From Lachnospiraceae bacterium (GTDB taxonomy: Bacteria; Bacillota; Clostridia; Lachnospirales; Lachnospiraceae), in the NCBI GenBank assembly GCA_009911035.1, contig QXWO01000045.1, forward strand, positions 1-49,872: DNA of 49,872 nt. The letters run 5' to 3'. The position numbers and the translations under genes were made by a program. The notes beneath the pieces are model-generated. The model saw only the letters and a program-made list of their open reading frames with translations. It was not told the DNA's origin and searched no databases. Within the stretch, counting starts at the first letter, position 1. The number at the start of each line of letters is the position of its first letter. Below, in pieces: positions 7,097 to 13,253 of this stretch.

Positions 7097-7237
7097 ATGG
7101 ACAAAACAAATAAAGAAGTAGCTATAAAGAAGATTGCGGAAATGTCAGAAGAACGAGTGGCCAAATTGTTGATTTTTATGGCAGGCATGGAGGCAGGAGA
7201 GGCAGTGGAAAAGAAACGGTGCGACAAGGCGTCCTAA
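7097..7237 (+). CDS. 46-residue early regulator-like protein of switch 2
   Basis: ATG 7097 has a perfect ribosome site (GAAGGAGG at 7083-7090). The helical product (EVAIKKIAEMSEERVAKLLIFMAGMEAG) resembles small proteins that sit opposite XRE repressors in Firmicute phages and ICEs. It has no HTH of its own. It is the first gene under the switch 2 promoter; the function is unknown. Confidence 0.65.
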   Translation: MDKTNKEVAIKKIAEMSEERVAKLLIFMAGMEAGEAVEKKRCDKAS

Positions 7238-7293
7238 AAACGCTCTATCTATTAAATGGATTAGGTAAGCAAACAGGGGAACTACAGGAAGTG

Positions 7294-7396
7294 TAAAGAA
7301 GTGGTATGAGGGGAGGTGAGAAGGGTGGAACAACAACCTACAACTAAAGAATTTGTATTCAAAGAAGGAGTTTACGGTGAAGAGCATAAGGTTGAG
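7294..7396. repeat. Direct repeat copy 2 (partner at 6015-6114)
   Basis: It is identical to copy 1 over the first 41 bases. Here it carries the end of a KEVV-type peptide, the GGGAGG ribosome site and the first codons of the intact 97-residue gene. Confidence 0.8.
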
Positions 7397-7615
7397 TTAT
7401 GTTCATCCCCAATAACTCATATGAGTTTTACAAAGGATTTTGCAACCATGGTTCAACTATTCAGAAGCATTACACGAGACTTGGATTTCTCCCATCCGTT
7501 CAGGATGGTAATTGAGTACAACCCTGAACAGATGAGAGTAAAAAGAGATGTATTTGCACCTAAGGAAGTGGTTGAACAATACATCCAGAAAGTAAAGGGA
7601 AACGTGAAGGATTGA
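7325..7615 (+). CDS. Early phage protein, intact copy (97 residues)
   Basis: GTG 7325 is 8 bases after GGGAGG (7311-7316); an upstream in-frame GTG at 7316 overlaps the ribosome site and is not used. The product contains HMSFTKDFATMVQLFRSITR and a region FSHPFRMVIEYNPEQMRVKRD, with a helical C-terminus. The family is not recognised. Its 3' end overlaps the convergent minus-strand gene 7560-7763 by 56 bases, so the two mRNAs would be antisense to each other. A truncated copy is at 6046. Confidence 0.65.
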   Translation: MEQQPTTKEFVFKEGVYGEEHKVELCSSPITHMSFTKDFATMVQLFRSITRDLDFSHPFRMVIEYNPEQMRVKRDVFAPKEVVEQYIQKVKGNVKD

Positions 7616-7763
7616 TATTTTCTTCCCATTCACACTGGAAACAGCCTTTGGAATGTGGAACATAAGCGTTAGTCCATGCATTTTTTTGGATAAAGTCTAT
7701 TGCTTTTTCCTGTTTATCAGATGGTAATGGACTTGTATCAATATAGTATGATTTTAATCCCAT
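7560..7763 (-). CDS. Small Cys-containing protein, cassette gene 2
   Basis: ATG 7763 has AAGGAG 7 bases upstream and is expressed from a promoter/hairpin leader shared with the genes at 6442 and 8373. The 67-residue product starts MGLKSYYIDTSPLP and holds a single CxxC (GCFQCEWEEN). The last residues lie antisense to the convergent gene 7325-7615, so the C-terminus may be extended relative to relatives. The function is unknown. Confidence 0.55.
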   Translation of the reverse strand: MGLKSYYIDTSPLPSDKQEKAIDFIQKNAWTNAYVPHSKGCFQCEWEENINPSRFPLLSGCIVQPLP

Positions 7764-7787
7764 TTTTTTCTCCTTCTTTAAATACTC

Positions 7788-7842
7788 GGCTGCGGCAACA
7801 GCCTGTACAAAAAATTATAGGGAAAATGGGAATAATTTGCAA
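7788..7842 (-). promoter_or_regulatory. Minus-strand promoter plus hairpin leader, copy 2
   Basis: Read on the minus strand: TTGCAA (7837-7842), 17 bp, TATAAT (7814-7819), then hairpin GGCTG-N6-CAGCC at 7788-7803, upstream of ATG 7763. It is nearly identical to copy 3 at 8405-8459. The promoter lies antisense within the first codons of the plus-strand ORF 7826-7948. Confidence 0.75.
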
Positions 7843-7948
7843 TAAAACAATAGGTAGAGAACAAAGTGACATTGCAACCCAGATGTACTTAAAGGGATGC
7901 ATAGTTACCGCCAAGACATTAAGCGATAGGCATAAAGAAATGGTATGA
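7826..7948 (+). CDS. 40-residue early phage peptide, cassette copy
   Basis: ATG 7826 (weak site TAGGGAAA upstream) reads a basic peptide including TIGREQSDIATQ and MYLKGCIVTAKTLSDRHKEMV to TGA 7946. The C-terminal half equals the 5965-6030 peptide with a few changes that keep the frame, and the N-terminal half is repeated at 8453-8506. Conservation as protein in three places argues that it is or was a real gene. The function is unknown. Confidence 0.5.
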   Translation: MGIICNKTIGREQSDIATQMYLKGCIVTAKTLSDRHKEMV

Positions 7949-7964
7949 GAAAAAGGTGAAAAGA

Positions 7965-8159
7965 ATGGGATGCAAAATAAATGATAACCAAGAGACTCTA
8001 AATTTATACTATGGAAACAAAATCATAAGTGTACTGTCAGAACCAATACTCTCTGAACGCATGCAATCTGACTTATCGTATGCAGAAGTAAAAGGAATAC
8101 TTAAGCATACGATTCGACAGATTAAGAAAATGCCCATACGATTTAAAAATGATGGTTGA
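7965..8159 (+). CDS. Small early phage protein (64 residues)
   Basis: ATG 7965 follows AAAGGTGAAAAGA; an in-frame GTG at 7956 overlaps it. The product is mixed polar/hydrophobic with SEPILSERMQSDLSYAEVK and a basic C-terminus. It occupies the same place in its cassette as the 7325 gene does in the previous one (downstream of a KEVV/KEMV peptide, convergent with a minus-strand gene), though the sequence differs. It overlaps the convergent gene 8143-8373 by 17 bases. Confidence 0.5.
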   Translation: MGCKINDNQETLNLYYGNKIISVLSEPILSERMQSDLSYAEVKGILKHTIRQIKKMPIRFKNDG

Positions 8160-8373
8160 TTTCAATAGAGTATTGTTCATTCGTATAGCCGCTTTGAGGA
8201 TGTAAAAGTTTATTTTGGAGTGTACTAAAGGCTTCAAACATTTTAAGCAAATCAGTAGAAGCGTTGTCTGGAAGCGGCTGACCACAATTTGGACAAGATA
8301 TTTCTTTTGGATGATTAACATTATCTTTTATTTCAAAAGAAGCTCTGCAGGAACAAATTATTTTTACATTCAT
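8143..8373 (-). CDS. Zinc-ribbon protein, cassette gene 3
   Basis: The 76-residue product has Cys residues in ICSCRASFE and CPNCGQPL, a zinc-ribbon arrangement, followed by a helical tail. ATG 8373 is preceded by AAGGAGAAAA at a rather long distance (about 11 bases). The frame continues upstream to 8541 but crosses the promoter/hairpin leader, so the longer start is rejected. It shares promoter architecture with the genes starting at 6442 and 7763. Confidence 0.6.
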   Translation of the reverse strand: MNVKIICSCRASFEIKDNVNHPKEISCPNCGQPLPDNASTDLLKMFEAFSTLQNKLLHPQSGYTNEQYSIEINHHF

Positions 8374-8404
8374 AAGTGTAAGTTTTCTCCTTTCTTCAGT
8401 ACTT

Positions 8405-8459
8405 GGCTGCGGCAACAGCCTGTACAAATAATTATAGGAGAAAAGGAAAATAGTGGCAA
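8405..8459 (-). promoter_or_regulatory. Minus-strand promoter plus hairpin leader, copy 3
   Basis: Read on the minus strand: TTGCCA (8454-8459), 17 bp, TATAAT (8431-8436), then hairpin GGCTG-N6-CAGCC at 8405-8420, upstream of ATG 8373. Confidence 0.75.
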
Positions 8460-8506
8460 TAAAAACAATAGGTAGGGAACAAAGCGACATTGCAACCCAG
8501 ATGTAA
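8453..8506 (+). pseudogene. Truncated cassette peptide copy 3
   Basis: GTG 8453 after GGAGAAAAGG reads AIKTIGREQSDIATQM and then TAA at 8504, where the 7826 copy continues YLKGCIV. The DNA match ends at the stop, so this is a recombination junction or decay point. Confidence 0.5.
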
Positions 8507-8596
8507 TTGTACGGGAAAGGATTTATAACCCAGATCCACATTTGGAAAGGTGTACAACCGTTGGTACATAAGATTTACAGAAGGGAAGGTGAAATA

Positions 8597-8743
8597 ATGC
8601 CGGAATTTGATATGGAAGTAACAGATGAACGATTTAATTACATGAAGAAACAGCTAATCATGCTGTATGCCGATCAAATCGGCATGGAAGTAAAAAGCGT
8701 TAAAGTAAGACCTGCAGACAAAACCAATGATGAGCTGGCATAA
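8597..8743 (+). CDS. Small early phage protein (48 residues)
   Basis: ATG 8597 is preceded by GGGAAGGTGAAATA. The product PEFDMEVTDERFNYMKKQL continues as an amphipathic helix and ends ADKTNDELA. It heads the plus-strand early operon running to 11.5 kb. No family is recognised. Confidence 0.6.
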   Translation: MPEFDMEVTDERFNYMKKQLIMLYADQIGMEVKSVKVRPADKTNDELA

Positions 8744-8765
8744 GCCGGCCGGAAAGGACAAGCCA

Positions 8766-8948
8766 ATGGTAACAGTAAAAGGAGCCCTGCGTATGGAAGA
8801 ACAGCTATACGGTTCCGTCAGCAAAGAGTTTATTAAAACCGGCGGCACGGGAACCGCAGATGATGAAGCATATTACAAGGCGTTTTCAGCAGTCCAGAAA
8901 CTGCGGGAGTATTTAGAGGAAAAGGAGAACCATGAAAAGAATCATTAG
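8766..8948 (+). CDS. Small early phage protein (60 residues)
   Basis: ATG 8766 follows GGAAAGGACAAGCC; in-frame ATGs at 8727 and 8730 overlap the previous gene and lack a ribosome site. The product has an acidic Thr/Gly stretch (KTGGTGTADDEAYYKAF) and a helical C-terminus. It overlaps the next gene by 17 bases, so the two are coupled. Confidence 0.55.
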   Translation: MVTVKGALRMEEQLYGSVSKEFIKTGGTGTADDEAYYKAFSAVQKLREYLEEKENHEKNH

Positions 8949-9426
8949 ATGGTACCTCACCGGAATCGCGCTCACTGCCGCAGGCAGTCTTTTAATAGCA
9001 GCCTCCGCCAATGGGCAGGAAAAGATTGAGGTACCGGAGGAAGTCATACAGATATCAGAAGAACTGGGACAGGCATACAGTATATGTCCAGAGACGATAC
9101 AGGCCATCGCATGGGCGGAGAGCCGCTTCCAGGCAGACGCGGTAAACGGTGACTGCACAGGCATTATGCAGGTATCGGGCATGTGGCACGAAGACCGCAT
9201 GGAGCGCCTTGGCGTCACGGATCTTACGGAGATCCGGGGCAACATGACCGTGGCAGTGGATTTCCTTTCGGAACTGGTAAGGGACGGGGAGGATCTTGAG
9301 GAAGCGCTCATGAAATACCACGGGGAATCCCGTATCGGCCAGAGACTGGAAGCCGGGGAAATGTCAGAGTATGTGGAGGAAGTACTGGAGGTCTCGGCAT
9401 TTCTGGAAGAAATGCATGGAAAATAA
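8932..9426 (+). CDS. Secreted lytic transglycosylase (SLT domain)
   Basis: The 164-residue protein begins with a signal sequence (KRIIRWYLTGIALTAAGSLLIAAS, probable cleavage near ASA-NG). It continues with a compact SLT/goose-lysozyme-like domain: catalytic Glu in IAWAESRFQ and the GIMQVSG motif. It should cut the peptidoglycan glycan strand outside the membrane. ATG 8932 follows AAGGAGAACC. Its place among early genes, far from tail or lysis genes, is unusual; it could remodel the wall during lysogeny or hinder entry of other phages. That role is inference. Confidence 0.85.
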   Translation: MKRIIRWYLTGIALTAAGSLLIAASANGQEKIEVPEEVIQISEELGQAYSICPETIQAIAWAESRFQADAVNGDCTGIMQVSGMWHEDRMERLGVTDLTEIRGNMTVAVDFLSELVRDGEDLEEALMKYHGESRIGQRLEAGEMSEYVEEVLEVSAFLEEMHGK

Positions 9427-9442
9427 AAAGTGAGGGGACATA

Positions 9443-10006
9443 ATGAAATTTGCAGCCAAAATAAAGGAGATTGGGCGTACATATGATGGGAACATTGCCA
9501 TAACACTTGAAGGTACCAGGATTAACGCAGAGGAAATTAATGCGCTTTCAAGGTTTGACAGGCTGGGAGTAGAAATAAAAAAGTACCGCAGGAAGCGGAG
9601 CCTCGATGCAAATTCCTATTACTGGCTTCTGGTCGGGAAAATACAGAATTTAATAGGCAGCAGCAGTAATAGTATTCATAACATGATGCTTGACAGATAT
9701 GGGGAATTTGCACGGATGGAGGATGGAAGTCTTATCCCGTTCTGCATCCGGGATGATATAGACTATCTGGAATTCCCGTATCCTCATCTAAAGCCTACGC
9801 AAAAGACATTATCAAAAGGAAACAGGGTGTATCGCTGGTATTACCAGATAAAAGGAAGCAGCGAATATAATGTGGCTGAAATGTCGCGGTTGATAGACGG
9901 GATAGTAAGCGAATGTAAGGAAATGGGAATTGAGACGCTTCCACCGGAAGAACTGGAAAGGATGATGGAGGTTTATGGCAGGAAAATGGAGCGCACTGAC
10001 AGATGA
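9443..10006 (+). CDS. NinB/Orf-like phage recombination protein (tentative)
   Basis: The 187-residue product carries the segment KKYRRKRSLDANSYYWLLVGKI, which resembles the KRSLxANAYYW region of lambda NinB (Orf), a recombination mediator. It overlaps the HNH-like gene downstream (9975), the same pairing seen in other Firmicute phages. It would act in the cytoplasm on replicating phage DNA. The ATG at 9443 has GTGAGGGGACATA upstream. The remainder of the protein is only loosely like NinB, so the name is tentative. Confidence 0.55.
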   Translation: MKFAAKIKEIGRTYDGNIAITLEGTRINAEEINALSRFDRLGVEIKKYRRKRSLDANSYYWLLVGKIQNLIGSSSNSIHNMMLDRYGEFARMEDGSLIPFCIRDDIDYLEFPYPHLKPTQKTLSKGNRVYRWYYQIKGSSEYNVAEMSRLIDGIVSECKEMGIETLPPEELERMMEVYGRKMERTDR

Positions 10007-10271
10007 TTTGGGGCATTGTTACATAACCGGAAGCGGCAGGGCGGCAGTGCATCATGTTTTCCCCGGCACGGGAAGACGGAAACTTTGTGAGAAATACGGC
10101 TTTATCGTTCCGCTGGAGCCCGAACTCCATAACATGTCTGCCAGCTCCGTTCACAGCAACCCTAACAGAGGACTGGACTTACAGCTTAAACAGGAGTGCC
10201 AGAGATATTTTGAAGCGCATTATGGAAGCAGGAACGAATTTATATCGGTATTCGGCAGGTCATATTTATGA
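9975..10271 (+). CDS. HNH-like putative nuclease (98 residues)
   Basis: The product has a His/Cys-containing core, HCYITGSGRAAVHHVFPGTG, then EKYGFIVPLEPELHN and NRGLDLQLKQECQRYFE. This fits the small HNH-type family placed next to NinB-like genes in phages. ATG 9975 sits inside the previous gene. Probable role: DNA end or junction processing in phage recombination; this is based on family knowledge and context. Confidence 0.6.
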   Translation: MAGKWSALTDDLGHCYITGSGRAAVHHVFPGTGRRKLCEKYGFIVPLEPELHNMSASSVHSNPNRGLDLQLKQECQRYFEAHYGSRNEFISVFGRSYL

Positions 10272-10319
10272 TTCCTGTCTGATATACAGCAGTTATTAAA
10301 CATGACAAGGAGGGAAAGG

Positions 10320-10751
10320 ATGGATTTATTAAATTTAGGGGAATTCGCAGGCGGAGCCCTGCAGGAAAAAGCAAATGGGGCCATGCAGAAGGTCCTGGAA
10401 AACATGCAGGATCCCAATACCCCTTATAAGGTGAAAAGAGGCATCACTATCAAGATAGGGTTTGTCCAGAATGAGGACAGGGATGATGTAATGGTGGAGA
10501 TGTCCGTTGAAACGAAGCTGGCACCCTCATCACCGGTCCATACCATGATGTCGATCGGCAGGGATCTGGAAAACGGGGAAGTTTATGCAGAGGAATACGG
10601 GAAACAGATAAAGGGGCAGATGAGCCTTGATTTTGCCCGGACGCCGGCCGGAAGAGTACAGCAGATAGACGGGGACACTGTTGACACACAGACCGGTGAA
10701 ATAATTGAAACAGGCAGTAAAGTCGTTGATTTGAGAAAGGCTGCTTTATAA
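10320..10751 (+). CDS. Conserved phage protein of the type annotated replication terminator protein
   Basis: The 143-residue product opens MDLLNLGEFAGGALQEKAN and contains ENMQDPNTPYKVKRGITIKI, a conserved opening seen in many Clostridial phages whose members carry the database name replication terminator protein; biochemical support for that name is not known to me. ATG 10320 has AGGAGGGAAAGG directly upstream, better than the in-frame ATG at 10302. It ends 17 bases before the next start. Confidence 0.6.
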   Translation: MDLLNLGEFAGGALQEKANGAMQKVLENMQDPNTPYKVKRGITIKIGFVQNEDRDDVMVEMSVETKLAPSSPVHTMMSIGRDLENGEVYAEEYGKQIKGQMSLDFARTPAGRVQQIDGDTVDTQTGEIIETGSKVVDLRKAAL

Positions 10752-10768
10752 GCAGGAAGGTGAAGGAA

Positions 10769-11506
10769 ATGATCAGAAAAGCAATGGAGTATCTTGTAAA
10801 CCTTGGCGAGGCGCATGTGCGTGAAGTAAAGCTTCCCGATGGCACGGTACAGACCTATTCAGACAAACCCCTTAACAGGCTGTCAAAGTATTATCCCATG
10901 GCGGAGCCTGTCAGCATGAACACGCTGACAAGCTTGGTGGATTATATCCGGGCCCATATAGACAGCATGGCGGAAAAGATGATCGTACATGTGGTGAGCC
11001 CGGAAGAAGTATGCCTGTTTTCCCGGCTCAACGGGGAGAGGAAACGGGAGTATCTGGTAAGGGTGAGGGCACAGGTCCCGTCCTTCCGGTACGAGAGCTT
11101 TACGGAACATGAGGAATTCTGCATCAGCGTGCAGGCCAAGTTCCTAAGTGACCCGGATACGGACAAGGACCTGCTTCTGAAGTTTGCCGGGACCGTGGAG
11201 AATGGGACCGTTGCGGAGTATGGGGATGACGGTGTCACCCAGAAAGCCACTGTGAGACAGGGGATCGCATCCAAAACAGAAGCCATTGTCCCCAACCCTG
11301 TGAAGCTGCGGCCTTACAGGACATTCATCGAAGTGGAACAGCCGGTGTCCGAATTTATTTTCAGGATGAAGGAGGCCCGGGGCATATGCTGTGCCCTGTT
11401 TGAAGCGGACGGCGGGGCGTGGAAGAATGCGGCCATGCAGAATATCAAGAAATACCTTGAATTTGAGCTGGAAGAATTTAAGAACCAGTTCACGGTGATT
11501 TCATAG
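10769..11506 (+). CDS. Conserved phage early protein (245 residues), YfdQ/DUF2303-like at best
   Basis: A soluble protein that carries SDKPLNRLSKYYPMAEPVSMN near the N-terminus and NPVKLRPYRTFIEVEQPVSEF near the C-terminus, with FEADGGAWKNAAM close to the end. This pattern is familiar from Clostridial phages, always in the early operon beside the 10320-type gene, and I place it near DUF2303/YfdQ proteins with low certainty. ATG 10769 lies 8 bases after AGGAAGG; GTG 10760 in frame is the alternative. The function is unknown. Confidence 0.55.
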   Translation: MIRKAMEYLVNLGEAHVREVKLPDGTVQTYSDKPLNRLSKYYPMAEPVSMNTLTSLVDYIRAHIDSMAEKMIVHVVSPEEVCLFSRLNGERKREYLVRVRAQVPSFRYESFTEHEEFCISVQAKFLSDPDTDKDLLLKFAGTVENGTVAEYGDDGVTQKATVRQGIASKTEAIVPNPVKLRPYRTFIEVEQPVSEFIFRMKEARGICCALFEADGGAWKNAAMQNIKKYLEFELEEFKNQFTVIS

Positions 11507-11526
11507 CCAGATAGGGCAATAAGGCA

Positions 11527-11566
11527 ACAGGCGTGTTCCTGTATTTTGTTGCAGGAGTGCGCCTGT
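11527..11566 (+). other. Stable hairpin in front of the HTH gene
   Basis: Outer stem ACAGGCG/CGCCTGT (11527-11533 with 11560-11566) and inner stem CCTG/CAGG. It ends just before the AGGAG ribosome site (11567-11571) of the next gene. No T run follows, so it is more likely an mRNA structure affecting translation than a terminator. Confidence 0.5.
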
Positions 11567-11576
11567 AGGAGAACGT

Positions 11577-11798
11577 ATGAGGAAGAATTTAAAAGAAGCC
11601 CGGCAAAAGGCAGGCATGACACAAAAACAAGTAGCAGAATATATCCATACTGCAGAAAGGTATTATAAACAAATTGAGTATGGAGAAAGACTGGGCTCGA
11701 TTGCTATATGGGATATGTTGGAAGATTTATTCTCTATTCATCAGCGGAAGCTGCGTGAGATTTCAAAAAATCATCGCGACAAAGGAGATAATCTGTAG
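11577..11798 (+). CDS. XRE-family HTH protein, convergent with the switch 3 repressor
   Basis: The 73-residue product is a single helix-turn-helix domain (EARQKAGMTQKQVAEYIHTAERYYKQIE). ATG 11577 follows AGGAG by 5 bases and sits below a strong hairpin. Its last 65 bases overlap the 3' end of the opposing XRE gene 11734-11964. It is the last gene of the plus-strand early operon. It may interfere with the opposing repressor at the transcript or protein level. Confidence 0.75.
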   Translation: MRKNLKEARQKAGMTQKQVAEYIHTAERYYKQIEYGERLGSIAIWDMLEDLFSIHQRKLREISKNHRDKGDNL

Positions 11799-11964
11799 AT
11801 ACATCTAAGATATCTGCAATTTTAACCAAAATATCAATATTGGGAGAGCGATCAGCCGATTCATACGCTCTGTAAGAGCGAATATTGATATGGAGTAAAT
11901 CAGCCATTTGCTGGGCGGTAACACCTTTTGATTTGCGTGTTTCATTTAAGCGTACATTGAACAT
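11734..11964 (-). CDS. XRE-family repressor of switch 3
   Basis: The 76-residue protein is a compact HTH domain (TRKSKGVTAQQMADLLHINIRSYRAYES ... ILDVSTDYLL, a typical XRE end). ATG 11964 is preceded by GAGGTGAAT; GTG 11970 overlaps the ribosome site. It is divergent from the replication operon, with a perfect 8+3+8 palindrome in between, so it probably controls replication genes. The 3' end is antisense to the plus-strand HTH gene. Confidence 0.8.
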   Translation of the reverse strand: MFNVRLNETRKSKGVTAQQMADLLHINIRSYRAYESADRSPNIDILVKIADILDVSTDYLLCRDDFLKSHAASADE

Positions 11965-11987
11965 ATTCACCTCATAATATTTTTCAC

Positions 11988-12048
11988 TTGACGGTGAGCA
12001 AATTGTACACTACAATTAGAAAAAAAAATAGTGAGCATATTGCTCACT
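11988..12048. promoter_or_regulatory. Promoter and operators of switch 3
   Basis: Plus-strand promoter TTGACG 11988-11993, 17 bp, TACAAT 12011-12016. A perfect palindrome AGTGAGCA-TAT-TGCTCACT covers 12030-12048, and a half-site GGTGAGCA lies in the spacer at 11993-12000. These are likely repressor sites controlling the replication operon. Confidence 0.75.
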
Positions 12049-12064
12049 GCAAAGGACAAATAAT

Positions 12065-12294
12065 ATGAAAGTACATGAAATGCAGGAAAACTTGAGGATC
12101 TCGGAAACAACCTGCTCATTATTTCCGAGACAGCAGGGGCAATTGAGGTCTCTCTAAGTAGTGAGGTATTGTCAGTGAATCAGGTAGGCTGGGCACTGAC
12201 AGGAATTGTAGGAGGATTGGAAAAAGCAGCAAATGACGTTGATGAGATAGTCAAGGGAGCAATAGACATCTGCAAGAGATTGGAAACTCTTTAG
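12065..12294 (+). pseudogene. Small early phage gene with a one-base frameshift
   Basis: ATG 12065 (AAAGGACAAATAAT upstream) reads MKVHEMQEN and soon goes out of frame. From 12091 another frame gives an uninterrupted protein (LEDLGNNLLIISETAGAIE, then NQVGWALTGIVGGLEKAA, ending ICKRLETL) to TAG 12292. One extra A in the run before 12091 (four A present) would join them into a 76-residue protein. As with 5723-5931, the defect is a missing A in an A run. Confidence 0.6.
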
Positions 12295-12404
12295 CGAGTG
12301 GATGTTAAATAGTGAATAAAGAAATTAGAATGCTTGATAAATCAAGCATCATAGGAAAACTTAATGGCGGCTTGTAAGAGCGCAATGAGGAAGGAAAAAT
12401 ATTA
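12295..12404 (+). other. Leader of the replication operon with perfect hairpin
   Basis: ATGCTTGA-TAAA-TCAAGCAT forms a perfect 8-bp stem at 12330-12349. A 21-codon GTG ORF (12312-12377) spans it but has no ribosome site. GAGGAAGG precedes the initiator ATG at 12405. Confidence 0.45.
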
Positions 12405-13253
12405 ATGTCACGTCCTAAAAGGGATGGATTACTCTATTTTCCTTTAGACACGGATTTCTTTTTATTTCCAGATAAAAGGATTAAACGGCTACATTCCAGA
12501 TTTAAGAATGATGGGCTGATCCTATATCTTTATCTGCAAGCAGAAATCTATAGGAACGGATATTACATAAGGTGGGACGAAGAAACTGAGGAAGATATTG
12601 CAGACGATCTTTGTCTCAAGGAAGGGTTTATAGAGCAGGTTTTGACATTCTTGCGTACTCGGTCCTTAATCGTTATGATCGAACTGGATACGGGGGACAC
12701 TATCATTACCTCACCGGAAATGCAGAAACAATATCAGGAAGCGGCGAAAAGCCTTAGGCGGGATGTATTTGTTGAACCCGAAATATGGCTTTTAAATGAA
12801 GAAGACACTGCTACCTTTATTAAGTTTACCATTAAAGAGGATAAATCCGGTAAAAACCATGATAAATCCGGTAAAAACGAGAGTAAATCCAGTAAAAACG
12901 ATGTAAATAAAATAAAAGAAAATAATATATATTGTGCGCCAAAGCCGCACGACAGCCCCCCAGACAAAAATGAGCAGCTTGAAAAAGACTTTGAGATTAT
13001 TTACGGGATATATCCAAAGAAGCGCGGACGCATAGGTGCATTTGCAAGCTATAAGGCATGGGTTGGCAGGGGGAAGGATATAGGTGGGAAGCGATACCGC
13101 CTGACAAACCGCCAGATTTATCTTGCAGTTAAGAAATATATCCGGCAGCAGGAAGATGCTGGCCAGGACGATCTTACATACTGGAAAAATTTTGATACGC
13201 TTATGGGGAGACAGCTCCTTGATTATGTGGAATTCGGAGGTGATGGAAATTGA
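12405..13253 (+). CDS. Phage replication initiator (DUF4373 / DnaD-like helicase loader)
   Basis: The 282-residue protein begins SRPKRDGLLYFPLDTDFF, the hallmark of the DUF4373 (Lin1244/Lin1753) N-terminal winged-helix domain, followed by ILYLYLQAEIYRNGYYI. A Lys/Ser-rich linker with three repeats of a K-S-G-K-N type unit (about residues 145-165) leads to a C-terminal domain (FEIIYGIYPKKRGRIGAFASYKAW) that probably contacts the helicase. ATG 12405 follows GAGGAAGGAAAAATATTA. The stop overlaps the DnaB gene start. The linker codons coincide with 21-bp iterons, so the gene likely contains the origin it acts on. Confidence 0.8.
   Translation: MSRPKRDGLLYFPLDTDFFLFPDKRIKRLHSRFKNDGLILYLYLQAEIYRNGYYIRWDEETEEDIADDLCLKEGFIEQVLTFLRTRSLIVMIELDTGDTIITSPEMQKQYQEAAKSLRRDVFVEPEIWLLNEEDTATFIKFTIKEDKSGKNHDKSGKNESKSSKNDVNKIKENNIYCAPKPHDSPPDKNEQLEKDFEIIYGIYPKKRGRIGAFASYKAWVGRGKDIGGKRYRLTNRQIYLAVKKYIRQQEDAGQDDLTYWKNFDTLMGRQLLDYVEFGGDGN
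12840..12940 (+). repeat. Iterons and AT-rich tract inside the initiator gene: putative phage origin
   Basis: Three 18-bp repeats with a 21-bp period start at 12840, 12861 and 12882; copies 1 and 2 are identical (GATAAATCCGGTAAAAAC) and copy 3 differs at the start and at G/A. They are followed by an AT-rich stretch at 12900-12935. Iterons plus an unwinding element within an initiator gene match the lambda O/ori arrangement. Confidence 0.7.

Noticed and set aside
12840-12903. CRISPR-like array
   Set aside because: Only three 18-bp repeats with 3-bp spacers, in frame inside a replication gene.
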